64,000 nt of DNA from Paenibacillus arenilitoris (GTDB taxonomy: Bacteria > Bacillota > Bacilli > Paenibacillales > Paenibacillaceae). Location: assembly GCF_014705655.1 (NCBI RefSeq), contig NZ_JACXIY010000016.1, positions 124,001 through 188,000 of the forward strand, in the 5' to 3' direction. The translations under genes were made by a program, and so were the position numbers. This document shows, in pieces, positions 9,222 to 18,170 of the stretch; position 1 is the first letter of the stretch; every line of letters begins with the position of its first letter. The notes under the pieces are model-generated. The model was not told where the DNA came from and ran no database searches. It saw only the letters and a program-made list of their open reading frames with translations.

Positions 9222-10718
9222 TCACTCCGGCATCGGAATGCGCCACTTCGCGCGGATGTCCGCGCTCTCGTCCCAGCGCGACCCGCGCCGCGCCGCTTCC
9301 AGCAGCGGCTCGATGTACCGCTCGAGCCCGCTGTAGCTCGCCGTGGCGGCAAGCGACGACGCCACGCCGTCCAGGCAGCCGGCCAGCTCTTCGCGGTCGC
9401 CGGCGTAATAGGCCGCCGCATACCGCTCCTCCAGAGCCGGTATGTAGGCCAGGTTCATCGCTTCGCGCGCGCACAGCAGCGCAAGCGCGAAGGCGGCTTT
9501 GGCCGCTGCCGGCGAGACGAGCCAGCTCGGCAGCGTCCGGTACTCGAACCCGCCATGCGGCTGCGGCCGGAAGTCCCCGAGCGTTCCGTAACGGGGACGG
9601 CGGGCCCGCCCGGCGGGGTCCTCCACCAGCGCGAGCGGGAATGCCGCGAAGCTGTCCAAGAGGCGGAGCAAGCGCGCGGTAAGCGGCGCTCCGCTGATGT
9701 GGATGTGCCCGCCGAGCGCCAGCCCCGGCACGGGCATCGCCCCGGCGGCCCAGCGCAGCGCGGGCTCGCCGATCCGCTCGGCGGCGCGCAGCATGAGCCG
9801 CCGCAAGTTCGCGGCCAGCTCGGCCGGTTCCCGGGCCGGCTCGGGCCGCAGCTCGGCGACGGGGAACAGCACCCGCCGCCTCACGAGCACGGCGTCGGCG
9901 CCGGCAGCCCCGCCGACGCCCGCGCCGAAAAAACGCGACGCCGAAGCGATCTTTCCGGCCGGCGTCACCAGCACGAACTCCGGATCGGCGCCGATCAGCA
10001 GCTCCCGCCGATCCGCATCGCCGGCTCCCGCCGCCGCGTGCCAGGCGGCGAACCGCCGCAAAGCCGCCGCCTCCAGCCTCGCGTCGCTCAGCTTCGGCCA
10101 CGCGTCGCGGACGGCCGTGCGCCCGTCCCCGCCGAGCGCCACCTCGGCCTCGCCGATATCGAGGCCGAGCGCATACAGCGCCTGGACGGCCGTGCGAACA
10201 ACCCGCCGCATCGCCGGATCGTCCGGCCATTGCCCCATGGCGGGCAGCGCTTCCGCGTCCGCGTGCCCTCTACGCTCCCTGCCGCCGCTCGAGTTCATGC
10301 CGGCCGCCGGCATCGCCTCCCGCTCGCTCGGCCTCCCAAGCGGCTTGCCCGAGCGGTCGACGCGGACCATGCTCGCCGGCTCCAAATGGACGACGGCGAT
10401 CCGGTACAGCCGCTCGCTCTGCAGCGGCTTGCCGCCGCACAGGCCGGCGCGCCGCCAGACGAGCCGCTTCTCCTCCTCCGTCATCCGCGCCGCGAGCGAG
10501 CCGTTCTCGTTCAGCACCCAGACGCCCGGCATGCGGCCGCCGTCCAGCTTCCGCGCGTCCGACCAGGCAAGCACCGCGTCGCCGGGCTTGACGGCCGACC
10601 ACGGCTTCGCCGCAAGCGGCATTCCGTTCATCTCCCCCGCCGCATGAGCCTGCCCCGCTTCCCGGGCGATCAGCTCCAACCGGTCGTAGCTGCCGCGCCA
10701 AATCCAGGTAGAAGCCAT
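9222..10718 (-). CDS. Putative amidoligase (phage phiEco32-type COOH-NH2 ligase)
   Basis: ATP-grasp/glutamine synthetase-fold ligase family that is predicted to form amide bonds between a carboxylate and an amine. The 498 residues have two parts. Residues 1 to about 150 are an uncharacterised globular region (WIWRGSYDRLELIAREAG). Residues about 245-490 carry the ligase signatures GADPEFVL, GGHIHIS, EDPAGRARRPRYGTLGDFR and FEYRTLPSWLVSP. In Paenibacillaceae such genes occur in the chromosome without phage context. Substrate and product are unknown. The gene is richer in G+C than its neighbours and lies between mutS and cotE, an insertion relative to the Bacillus subtilis order. Start chosen at the first ATG. 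Confidence 0.8.
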   Translation of the reverse strand: MASTWIWRGSYDRLELIAREAGQAHAAGEMNGMPLAAKPWSAVKPGDAVLAWSDARKLDGGRMPGVWVLNENGSLAARMTEEEKRLVWRRAGLCGGKPLQSERLYRIAVVHLEPASMVRVDRSGKPLGRPSEREAMPAAGMNSSGGRERRGHADAEALPAMGQWPDDPAMRRVVRTAVQALYALGLDIGEAEVALGGDGRTAVRDAWPKLSDARLEAAALRRFAAWHAAAGAGDADRRELLIGADPEFVLVTPAGKIASASRFFGAGVGGAAGADAVLVRRRVLFPVAELRPEPAREPAELAANLRRLMLRAAERIGEPALRWAAGAMPVPGLALGGHIHISGAPLTARLLRLLDSFAAFPLALVEDPAGRARRPRYGTLGDFRPQPHGGFEYRTLPSWLVSPAAAKAAFALALLCAREAMNLAYIPALEERYAAAYYAGDREELAGCLDGVASSLAATASYSGLERYIEPLLEAARRGSRWDESADIRAKWRIPMPE

Positions 10719-10842
10719 CAGGCGCCCCTTCCTTTATCCATGTAATCGCTAACGCGAAAAATAAAAAAAGAGGAGGGCTTTCGCCCTCGATTTTGCCGCT
10801 CGCGCAGCATATGATACATTAACCGCAAAGCCTTCCGGAGGC

Positions 10843-11406
10843 TTAAAGCTCGTCGTCCAGCAAATCCGGATCCAAATCCTCGTAATCGCTGTCGCCGAGG
10901 CTGAACTCCATGTCCTTGCCGTCCAGGTCGCCGCAACCGCCTGGAAGAACCGCGACGCATACTTTCGTCTCGGCGACGAGCTCCACCGCAAACTCCCGTT
11001 CGACGCGGACGACGACGTTTGCGCCGTTCGAAGAAATATTCGCTTCGATGCAGTTCGGCTCCTGAAGCACGTCGGCGGAAACTTCCTCGGTAGAAGGCCG
11101 ATGCTTCGGATCTACATAAGAGAGGTTCACGTGCTCGACGTAGTGCACCGATTCCTTTGCGACGTCCGTTTGCGAATTTTTGCTGTACGAATACCAGATG
11201 TTGATATCGTAAGTACCGATTACCTCAATGCCGTCTCCCGAACGAACCGCCTCGTACTGATGGTTGATGATCCATGCGCCCAAAATGCTGGTCGGATGAT
11301 GAGGCGGAGTCACGGTATGAGTTACGGTGGAAAACTTACGACCCTTGCCGCAGACAGCTTTCGTCATTATTTCTCTGTACTGGAGCTGTTTATCTGCAAT
11401 AGTCAT
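10843..11406 (-). CDS. cotE: Outer spore coat morphogenetic protein CotE
   Basis: Scaffold on which the outer spore coat assembles around the forespore, in the mother cell. From ATG 11406 the product is 187 residues, close to the Bacillus length. GGAGGAGG lies 9 bases before this ATG; an upstream in-frame ATG is not used. Recognisable conserved segments are YREIMTKAVCGKGRKFS, TSILGAWIINHQYEA and YDINIWYSYSKNSQT, and the tail is strongly acidic (EDLDPDLLDDEL), as in CotE. Neighbourhood with mutS-mutL is the same as in Bacillus. A sigma-E-like promoter lies just upstream. Confidence 0.96.
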   Translation of the reverse strand: MTIADKQLQYREIMTKAVCGKGRKFSTVTHTVTPPHHPTSILGAWIINHQYEAVRSGDGIEVIGTYDINIWYSYSKNSQTDVAKESVHYVEHVNLSYVDPKHRPSTEEVSADVLQEPNCIEANISSNGANVVVRVEREFAVELVAETKVCVAVLPGGCGDLDGKDMEFSLGDSDYEDLDPDLLDDEL

Positions 11407-11440
11407 TGATTTAACCTCCTCCATACAATCATTCATTTAA

Positions 11441-11470
11441 AGTGTATGCAGGACATTCGTCTAGGGTGAC
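11441..11470 (-). promoter_or_regulatory. Sigma-E/K-like promoter of cotE
   Basis: On the minus strand, CATACACT (11448-11441) matches the sigma-E -10 consensus, with GTCACCCT 14 bases upstream as a partial -35. The -10 lies 35 bases before the cotE ATG. cotE of Bacillus subtilis is transcribed by mother-cell sigma factors, so the assignment fits. Confidence 0.5.
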
Positions 11471-11613
11471 TGTTTCTTTTTCCGAAATATAAGAATCTAT
11501 AAGCGATATTCCTCTCTCGATTCCTATATCTCTCCGCGGAAACGGTTGCTAGCCGCCATGGCGCCGCTGCAGCCGTCTACGCCCGCCTCGCACGAATTTT
11601 TTCCCTCTATATT

Positions 11614-12582
11614 CTATGGCCGAAGCTCGCTTGTCAGAACCTTTCTTTTTTTCAGCCTCTTCGCGATGGCGAGATACCTTTCCAGCTCGTGCAGCAGCAT
11701 GCGCAGCGCGGCCCGCACCTCGAATTCGTCCCGCGACTTCGGCAGCTCCATCGTCCGGAACGACTCCGACAGCCGGTTCAGGCTTACCTCGACGGAGCCT
11801 TCGTAGACATCGGACTTCACGTCGCCGGACAGCCGCTCGAACAGCTCCGCGATCATCGCGGCCTGCGGGACCTCCTCGAAGACGCAGGCGAGCGATACGA
11901 GCATCTGCTGGATCGAATCCAGCTGCTGGCGCCTCATTTCGAAGTAGGTCGGCCAGTACGTCTCTCCGCCCCATAGCCGGTTTTCCCGATTGCGCGCCGA
12001 CTGCTGCGCCCCTTCCTCCACCGCCTGGATGGCTTCCAACAGTTCGCCGCCGTTCCATACATGCTCCGGATTCCGGAGCGTCAGCGACATTTCTTTGAAA
12101 ATGACTCCGAAACTTTGCTCGAGCTGCGAGCGGTACGAGGAGAGCCGGCGTTCGTCCTTCGGCATATAGGCGATATTGACGAGCGTCGCCCAGCCGAGGC
12201 CGGCGATGAGCAGCAAAATTTCGTTCGCGATGACGTCGGTCGTCACCTCCGCTCGGTCGAACAGATGGAAGACGATAACCGAGCTGGTCACGATGCCGTC
12301 CTTCAGCTGAAACCGCGACAATACCGGGAACGTGAGCAGGATGAAGATCGCGACCGCCCAAATGTGAAAGCCGAATACCGTAAAGATGAACGATGCGAAA
12401 AAAAGGCCGAGCACGGAAGCGACGAAGCGGACGAAGGCGCTCTTCAGCCCCTTCATCCGCGTCACTTCGACGCCGAGTATGGCCAGAATCCCCGCGCCGA
12501 GCGGCGGCTCCAGCCCTAAATAAACGGCGGTATATATGGCGGCGATGGCTGCCAGCGCCGTCTTGACGATCCGAATTCCCAT
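11614..12582 (-). CDS. Aromatic acid exporter family (ArAE_1) membrane protein
   Basis: Inner-membrane protein of 322 residues related to the FUSC/aromatic acid exporter family of Firmicutes. The N-terminal half has four to five hydrophobic segments (about 5-25, 55-100, 120-135), including LEPPLGAGILAILGVEVTR. The C-terminal half (about 150-322) is a cytosolic helical domain rich in Glu, Arg and Gln. Actual substrate unknown; export of small aromatic acids is inferred from the family. GAGGA precedes the ATG. It appears monocistronic between cotE and the ABC importer. Confidence 0.8.
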   Translation of the reverse strand: MGIRIVKTALAAIAAIYTAVYLGLEPPLGAGILAILGVEVTRMKGLKSAFVRFVASVLGLFFASFIFTVFGFHIWAVAIFILLTFPVLSRFQLKDGIVTSSVIVFHLFDRAEVTTDVIANEILLLIAGLGWATLVNIAYMPKDERRLSSYRSQLEQSFGVIFKEMSLTLRNPEHVWNGGELLEAIQAVEEGAQQSARNRENRLWGGETYWPTYFEMRRQQLDSIQQMLVSLACVFEEVPQAAMIAELFERLSGDVKSDVYEGSVEVSLNRLSESFRTMELPKSRDEFEVRAALRMLLHELERYLAIAKRLKKRKVLTSELRP

Positions 12583-12622
12583 GACAACATTCCTCGCAAG
12601 CGGTAAGAGTTATTCCTCCATC

Positions 12623-13504
12623 CTACCGCTCGCGCCAGCCCGCCGTCAACTTCCGCTCGAGCGCCGATACGAGCTGGTACATGATCGTCGCGACGACGGC
12701 GATCACGATCAGGCTGGACAGCACGAGCGTGAAGTTGAACACTTGAAATCCGTAGATGATCAAGTAGCCGAGACCGAGCTTCGCAACGAGAAATTCGCCG
12801 ACGATGACCCCGACCCAGGCCAGCCCGACGTTTACCTTCAGCGTCGAGATAATGACCGGGAAGGAGCCCGGCAAGATGACGAGCCGGAACAGCTGCGAGC
12901 GCGTCGCGCCGAACAGCCGGACCACCTTGACGTAACCGCTGTCGATCTCGCGGAACCGGTTATATATGTTAATCGTCGTGATGATGACGGTGACGGACAG
13001 CGTGACGGCCACGATCGACATGAAGCCGGGCCCGAGGCCTACGATGAAGATCGGCCCGAGCGCTACCTTCGGCATGCTGTTCAATACGACCAGGTAAGGA
13101 TCGAATACCCGGGACAAGAACGGGAACCACCAGAGCGCGGCCGCGATCAGCGTGCCGAGCAGCGTGCCGAGCGCGAAGCCCGCGACGGTCTCGGACACCG
13201 TCACGCCGACATGCGGCCAAATCGAGCCGTCCGCCATCGTCCGCCACAGCTGGTCCAGCAGCTTCGTCGGGTAGCTGAACAGAAGCGGGTCGATCCACTT
13301 CCGCCTTCCGGCGAACTCCCATAGGCCGACGAACAGCGCCAGCAATACGATCTGCGTCGCGATGACCGCCGTCGTAAGGCGCAGCTCGCGCTGCTTGAAG
13401 CGGACGTGAAGCTCGTTCATCCAATCCCGCCGGTCCTCCCGGATGCCCGATACATTCGCCAGCTCCTCCTCATCGTCCGACCGATTGCGGTCATTGTCCT
13501 CCAT
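12623..13504 (-). CDS. ABC transporter permease (SsuC/ThiX/YtlD-like)
   Basis: Membrane subunit of a binding-protein-dependent importer of 293 residues. It has six predicted membrane helices after a charged N-terminal 40 residues and the BPD_transp_1 EAA-loop region (IDSGYVKVVRLFGATRSQLFRL), which contacts the ATPase. GGAAGGAGGGGAG precedes the ATG. It overlaps the ATPase gene by 14 bases. Gene order (binding protein, ATPase, permease) is the same as ytlA-ytlC-ytlD. The substrate may be a sulfonate, a pyrimidine precursor or another small organic compound; no TPP or other riboswitch was seen upstream. Confidence 0.88.
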   Translation of the reverse strand: MEDNDRNRSDDEEELANVSGIREDRRDWMNELHVRFKQRELRLTTAVIATQIVLLALFVGLWEFAGRRKWIDPLLFSYPTKLLDQLWRTMADGSIWPHVGVTVSETVAGFALGTLLGTLIAAALWWFPFLSRVFDPYLVVLNSMPKVALGPIFIVGLGPGFMSIVAVTLSVTVIITTINIYNRFREIDSGYVKVVRLFGATRSQLFRLVILPGSFPVIISTLKVNVGLAWVGVIVGEFLVAKLGLGYLIIYGFQVFNFTLVLSSLIVIAVVATIMYQLVSALERKLTAGWRER

Positions 13505-14321
13505 CGCTCTCCCCTCCTTCCTCGTCCTGCGCGTCCAGCTCCGACCACAGCCGCTCGAACAGCTCTTGAAAGCCGGGCAGCTTGCGCGCGTTCATCGGGG
13601 AAGCGAGCCGGATCTCATCCGGAACGGCCAGCTCGCAGCGAATGCGGCCCGGATTTCGTCCGAGCACGATGACGCGGTCGCTCATCGCCGCCGCTTCCGC
13701 CAAATCATGCGTCACGAGCACGGCCGTTTTGCACAGCCGCTTCAACGTTTGATCGACCAAGTCCTCCAGTTGAAGCTTGATATGCAAATCGAGCGCCGAG
13801 AACGGCTCGTCGAGGAGAAGCACCTCCGGATCGGTCGCCAGCGTACGGGCAAGCGCCACCCGCTGCCGCATGCCGCCCGACAGCTCGTGCGGGAAGCGAT
13901 GGCCGGCTCCGGGCAGTCCGACCTCCTCGAGCAGCGCGTCGACCGCCTCCATCGAGCTTCTCGTCTTGCGTCCGCTAATTTCAAGACCCACGGCGGCGTT
14001 GTCCCTTATCGTGCGCCATGGGAACAAATAGTCCTGCTGCAGCATATAGCCCACTTTAGGCGATGGGCCTTGCACCCGTTCCCCGCTCAGCAGCACCCGG
14101 CCTTTGGTCGGCGGGAACAGCCCGGCCAGCAGACTGAGCACCGTCGTCTTCCCGCAGCCGCTAGGGCCGACAAGGCTGACGAATTGTCCGCGCGAGACGG
14201 TCAGATCGATGTTCTCGACGGCGAGCGAGGCTCCTTTCTCGTTCACGTATACATGCGATAGCCGCTGCAGCTCAAGCACCGAATCCCGTTTCAAGCCCAG
14301 AGCCCCCATTTCCTTCCGCAC
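13491..14321 (-). CDS. ABC transporter ATP-binding protein (SsuB/ThiZ/YtlC-like)
   Basis: Nucleotide-binding subunit of the importer, 276 residues. Walker A GPSGCGKTT, Q-loop MLQQDYLFPWRT, signature ELSGGMRQRVALARTLA, Walker B VLLLDEPFSALD and the switch His in VTHDLAEA are all present, so it should be active. The QQDYLFPW Q-loop is typical of the taurine/sulfonate/nitrate subfamily. The start is GTG at 14321; an ATG 12 bases downstream is an alternative, since the best purine stretch lies between them. It sits 5 bases after the binding-protein gene. Confidence 0.9.
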   Translation of the reverse strand: MRKEMGALGLKRDSVLELQRLSHVYVNEKGASLAVENIDLTVSRGQFVSLVGPSGCGKTTVLSLLAGLFPPTKGRVLLSGERVQGPSPKVGYMLQQDYLFPWRTIRDNAAVGLEISGRKTRSSMEAVDALLEEVGLPGAGHRFPHELSGGMRQRVALARTLATDPEVLLLDEPFSALDLHIKLQLEDLVDQTLKRLCKTAVLVTHDLAEAAAMSDRVIVLGRNPGRIRCELAVPDEIRLASPMNARKLPGFQELFERLWSELDAQDEEGGESDGGQ

Positions 14322-14326
14322 GGCGT

Positions 14327-15337
14327 TTAGTTGACCGCTTCGATCGCGTTCTCCGCGAAGCTGGTATCGACGAGCTCGCTATGCTCCGTCCGCTTCTCCA
14401 GCTCGCCGGCCGACGTTATGACATCCAGCAGATTGTTCCACTCCGCTTCGTCGATGATCGGGTCGGAAGCGAAGGAGCCTTGCTGCTTATAACGGTCGAT
14501 CGAGCTGATCAGAATATCGCGGTCGACGTTTTCGAAGTACGGCAGCACCGCGTCCGCGATCGCCTCGGCGCTGTTTTCCTCCACCCAAAGCTGCGCTTTA
14601 TGAATCGCGTTCGTGAACGCCTGAACGGTCTTTTCGTTTTTGTTCATGTAGCTCTGCTTCGCCATGAAGACGGTGTAAGGCAGCAGACCGCTCTCCGTGC
14701 CGAACGAAGCGACGACATGGCCCTGGCCTTCCTTCTCGAAGATCGAAGCCGTCGGCTCGAACAGCTGCACGTAATCGCCGGTTCCGGATGCGAAAGCCGC
14801 CGGAATGTTGGCGAAATCGACGTTTTGGATCAGCTCGAGATCCGCTTTCGGATCGATTCCGTGTTTCTTCAGCGTGAATTCGCCCGCCATTTGCGGCATG
14901 CCGCCTACGCGCTGGCCGAGAAAGACGCTGCCCTTGAGCGAATTCCAGTCGAAGCTGTCGTCCGCTTCCCGCGCCACGAGGAACGTGCCGTCGGTTTGCG
15001 TCAACTGCGCGAAGTTGATGATCGGATCGTCGGATCCTTGCTGATAGACGTAGATCGACGTCTCCGAACCGACGAGCGCCACGTCGATCACGTTCGAGAG
15101 CAGCGCGGTCATCGTCTTGTCGCCGCCCGGCGTCGTCGTCAATTCGACGTTCAACCCTTCCTCTTCAAAAAAGCCTTTCGCGATGGCGACGTATTCCGGC
15201 GCGTAGAACAGCGAGCGCGTCACCTCGCCGATCCTTACGGTCGCCTTCCCCGAACCTCCGTTGCCGCAGCCGGCCAGCACGGCCGTCGCGGCGAGCGCTG
15301 CCGCAAGCAGCAGCGACATAAAATTGCGTCTCTTCAT
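14327..15337 (-). CDS. ABC transporter substrate-binding lipoprotein (NMT1/THI5-like)
   Basis: Extracellular lipid-anchored solute receptor of 336 residues. The signal peptide ends in the lipobox LAGC (Cys near residue 24). The mature part begins with GNGGSGK and carries the SsuA/THI5-type fold (IGEVTRSLFYAPEYVAIAKGFF, followed by GLNVELTTTPGGDKTMTALLSN). It is the first gene of the three-gene importer operon, with AGGAGGG upstream of the ATG. The ligand cannot be read from the sequence. Confidence 0.88.
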   Translation of the reverse strand: MKRRNFMSLLLAAALAATAVLAGCGNGGSGKATVRIGEVTRSLFYAPEYVAIAKGFFEEEGLNVELTTTPGGDKTMTALLSNVIDVALVGSETSIYVYQQGSDDPIINFAQLTQTDGTFLVAREADDSFDWNSLKGSVFLGQRVGGMPQMAGEFTLKKHGIDPKADLELIQNVDFANIPAAFASGTGDYVQLFEPTASIFEKEGQGHVVASFGTESGLLPYTVFMAKQSYMNKNEKTVQAFTNAIHKAQLWVEENSAEAIADAVLPYFENVDRDILISSIDRYKQQGSFASDPIIDEAEWNNLLDVITSAGELEKRTEHSELVDTSFAENAIEAVN

Positions 15338-15415
15338 TAAGCGTCCCTCCTGCGCATTTGCGACTTCTCGATGTACTCCAGCCTATGCGCGATTGGGCTC
15401 CGCGGTGAATGGCGG

Positions 15416-15466
15416 CACAAAAAGAAGGCTGCCCGCTAGTCGTTCCAGACGACCGGGCAGCCTTCG
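15416..15466 (-). terminator. Terminator after the M32 carboxypeptidase gene
   Basis: Inverted repeat AAGGCTGCCCG / CGGGCAGCCTT (15425-15435 with 15454-15464), with CTTCTTTTTG following on the minus strand. It lies 12 bases after the carboxypeptidase stop and upstream of the ABC operon. Confidence 0.8.
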
Positions 15467-15477
15467 GTTTCCTTTCC

Positions 15478-16995
15478 TTATTGAAGCTTGTATATATCCG
15501 TATATTTATTCGTTAAATACGTAACCAAATGCTGCGGATCGAGCGGTTTGCCGGTTACACTCTCGATGAGCTCGGACGGGGTCCTCAGCTTGCCGTACCG
15601 GTATATCCGCTCCGTCAGCCACTGCTTGATCGGCTGCAGCTCGCCGCGTCCGACGAGCGACCAGAAGCCGTCCAGCTCCCGCTCCATCGTATCCGCGATT
15701 TGCGCCGCGTACATGTTCCCGAGCGAATACGACGGGAAATAGCCGAACGCCCCGCCCGACCAGTGCACGTCCTGCAGCACGCCTTCGGCGTCGCTCGGCG
15801 GCGTAATGCCGAGGTATTCCTTGTATTTCTCGTTCCAAATCGCCGGCAGGTCCGAAGCCTTAGCCCCTTCGTTGAAGATCAGCTTCTCCATCTCGTAGCG
15901 GATAATAATATGAAGGTTGTAAGTGAGCTCATCCGCTTCGATCCGGATAAGGGACGGCTTCACGACGTTATTGCCGCGGTAAAATTGATCGACGTTTACG
16001 TCGAGCTTGCCCGGGAAGCGCTTCTGAAGCTCGCCGAAGTAGCGTTCCCAGAACGGTCGGCTGCGGCCGATCACGTTCTCCCAGAAGCGGGACTGCGATT
16101 CGTGTATGCCCATCGACGTTCCGGTGCACAGCGTCGTGCCGATCAGCTCTTCCATGATGTTTTGCTCGTAGAGGGCATGGCCGCCCTCGTGGATCGTCCC
16201 GAACAGCGCGCTCGTGACGTCGTTCTCGAGGTACCGCGTCGTAATCCGGACGTCCCCGGGGCTAAGCCCCGTCGCGAACGGATGCACGCTTTCGTCCAGC
16301 CGGCCGGCTTCGAAGCTGTAGCCCATCTCGTTCAGTATGTATAGGCTGAATTCCTTTTGCGCCGGCTTATCGAACCGTTGGCTCAGGAAGGACGTATCCG
16401 GCTGATGCGGGGAAGCCGCGATGGCGGCGGCCAGCGGAACGAGCTTGGCGCGCAGCCCGCCGAATACGCGGTCCAGCTCGGACACCGTCATCCCCGGCTC
16501 GTATTGATCGAGAAGCGTATCGTAGCGGGTATCCTTCGGTCCCCACAAATCGATGAATTGGTTCGTATACGCGATCACCTTCTCCAAATAAGGCTGGAAG
16601 CCGGCGTAATCGTTGTCCGCCTTCGCTTCCTCCCATTTCGATTCCGATTGCGAGGCGAGCACGACGTATTCCTGATACAGCTTCGGCGGAATTTTGACGC
16701 TGCGGTCGTATTCCTTCCTCGTCTCCGACACGAGCCGCCGGTCGATTTCGGACAAGCCGCCATAGACGTTCTTCTCCTCCAGCGTTTCCAGCCATTCGCC
16801 GAGCTCCGGCGAAGTGGACAGCTTGAACATGTCGCCGGATAACGCGCCGATTACTTCGGAACGATGATCCATCCCTTTGCGCGGCGCGCCCGTGCGCAAA
16901 TCCCAATACAGGACGCCGAGCGCTTCCTCGTAGCTTTTTATTTTGCTTACGTTTTCTTTGAAGCGCTGCAGCGCTTCGTCTTTGTTTGCCGGCAT
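15478..16995 (-). CDS. M32 family metallocarboxypeptidase (YpwA-like)
   Basis: Zinc-dependent carboxypeptidase that trims C-terminal residues of peptides in the cytosol. From ATG 16995 it is 505 residues, the usual family size; AAAGGCGG lies 8 bases upstream. An upstream in-frame ATG adds 13 residues without a better site. The active-site motif HEGGHALYEQN keeps the HExxH metal ligands and catalytic Glu. ESQSRFWEN follows as in M32 enzymes, and the family segments DLRTGAPRKG and FRGNNV-like FYRGNNVVKPSLIRIEADE are present. Confidence 0.93.
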   Translation of the reverse strand: MPANKDEALQRFKENVSKIKSYEEALGVLYWDLRTGAPRKGMDHRSEVIGALSGDMFKLSTSPELGEWLETLEEKNVYGGLSEIDRRLVSETRKEYDRSVKIPPKLYQEYVVLASQSESKWEEAKADNDYAGFQPYLEKVIAYTNQFIDLWGPKDTRYDTLLDQYEPGMTVSELDRVFGGLRAKLVPLAAAIAASPHQPDTSFLSQRFDKPAQKEFSLYILNEMGYSFEAGRLDESVHPFATGLSPGDVRITTRYLENDVTSALFGTIHEGGHALYEQNIMEELIGTTLCTGTSMGIHESQSRFWENVIGRSRPFWERYFGELQKRFPGKLDVNVDQFYRGNNVVKPSLIRIEADELTYNLHIIIRYEMEKLIFNEGAKASDLPAIWNEKYKEYLGITPPSDAEGVLQDVHWSGGAFGYFPSYSLGNMYAAQIADTMERELDGFWSLVGRGELQPIKQWLTERIYRYGKLRTPSELIESVTGKPLDPQHLVTYLTNKYTDIYKLQ

Positions 16996-17139
16996 CGTTA
17001 TTCCGCCTTTCTTCATTGAATGATCGCATTCCAATCGCTGGAACGTAACTTGATCTTACTTATTCCGCTCATTATAATCAACATAAAACCCGCCGGCCCG
17101 CCAAGCCGGCGCACCCGCGAAGAGAGGAAGCGAACCGCT

Positions 17140-17457
17140 ATGCACATTACATTCTCGAAATCGGCCGTACAGAAGCTCTCCCCTTACTTGGGCGACGGAA
17201 CGAAGCGGCTCAAGCTGCTGCACGACATGGAGGGCTGCGGCTGCGTCGTTAGCGGCGTCCCGGCGCTCCAGCTCATCGACGGTCCGTCGGTCGACGACAA
17301 GCTCGCCGAGGGCGATCCGCTGCCCTTCTATTATGAGCCCCGCCACGAAGTGTATTACGAGCCGAAGCTCAAAATCGATTACGACGAAGGACAGGGCAGC
17401 TTCAGCCTGAAGAGCGACGGTCAAATCTACACGACGCATCTCCGTTTAATCGTTTGA
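17140..17457 (+). CDS. HesB/IscA-like iron-sulfur cluster biosynthesis family protein (YqkB-like)
   Basis: Small cytosolic protein of 105 residues with the Fe-S_biosyn (HesB-like) fold. EGCGCVVSGVP gives a Cys-Gly-Cys pair. The C-terminal second Cys motif of true IscA scaffolds is missing, as in the Bacillus YqkB subgroup, so a classical A-type scaffold role is uncertain. AGAGAGGAAG precedes the ATG at 17140. The frame is open further upstream, but that part is intergenic in character. Confidence 0.8.
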   Translation: MHITFSKSAVQKLSPYLGDGTKRLKLLHDMEGCGCVVSGVPALQLIDGPSVDDKLAEGDPLPFYYEPRHEVYYEPKLKIDYDEGQGSFSLKSDGQIYTTHLRLIV

Positions 17458-17493
17458 CGCGCACCTAAACATGCGGGCGGCTGTGGAACGAGG

Positions 17494-17538
17494 GGAGCGG
17501 GCAGGCTCAGGACGAGCCGCCCCGCTCCTTTATTTTTG
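17494..17538 (+). terminator. Terminator after the YqkB-like gene
   Basis: Arms GGAGCGGG and CCCGCTCC with an inner GGCTC/GAGCC pair, followed by TTTATTTTT on the plus strand. It overlaps the 3' end of the convergent DUF309 gene. Confidence 0.75.
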
Positions 17539-18046
17539 CATCGTAGGCTTCCCGCCGGGCGGCGATGACATCCGTACGGTCGCGCAGTTTATGCCGGTGC
17601 ACGATCGAGTCGTCCTTCATCGGGCTCGGCGCTCCCCATGTCCAGCCGCGCTCTTCGCATTGCGCAAGACAGAGCGCCGATAATCGATCGCTCGTGATTC
17701 GAAGGTTCATATCGGCGTAAACGAGAGGCTCCCCGCCCTTTAATGCCTCGATTCTCTCCGCCAGCTCCGCCTGCAGGCTCTCCCGTTCGATGCACAGCCG
17801 ATCGAGCGCGTCCGCAGACAGCTTGCGCTCCGCTTGCCCGAACATCATCAGCGCGCCGCGGAAGTTGCCCCGGCGCTGGTGATACAGCGCCACGGCAAGC
17901 TGAATGAGGCCCACCCACGCCTCGGCGAGCGCATCGCCCGGATGCTCCTTCCAATACTCCTCCAGCAGCTCGTGGCATTCGAAAAAATCCCGCGACGCAT
18001 GAAATTCCGTCAAATAGGAAACATATGCATTAGGAAAATTGGTCAT
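17507..18046 (-). CDS. DUF309 domain-containing protein
   Basis: A 179-residue soluble helical protein. The diagnostic N-terminal motif FECHELLEEYWKE (HExxExxW) followed by WVGLIQLAVALYHQRRGNFRGA defines DUF309, a family of unknown function (YpuF-like in Bacillus). The HExxE motif has been noted as metal-ligand-like, but no activity is established here. The C-terminal 60 residues are variable. It is convergent with the YqkB-like gene. Confidence 0.85.
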   Translation of the reverse strand: MTNFPNAYVSYLTEFHASRDFFECHELLEEYWKEHPGDALAEAWVGLIQLAVALYHQRRGNFRGALMMFGQAERKLSADALDRLCIERESLQAELAERIEALKGGEPLVYADMNLRITSDRLSALCLAQCEERGWTWGAPSPMKDDSIVHRHKLRDRTDVIAARREAYDAKIKERGGSS

Positions 18047-18170
18047 AACTTCCTCCCGCCAGGCTAATTGTAAAAAAAGGAATGACGTTCAAATGAAACC
18101 TTTGTCTATCTTAGCCGTATTTCACTATGTTCGCAATGCAGCAAAACGTATATCAGGAGGAGAAAGACAA

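Noticed and set aside
15338..15415. Possible TPP riboswitch before the THI5-like importer
   Set aside because: The conserved CTGAGA and ACCTGA boxes are absent and the leader is too short.
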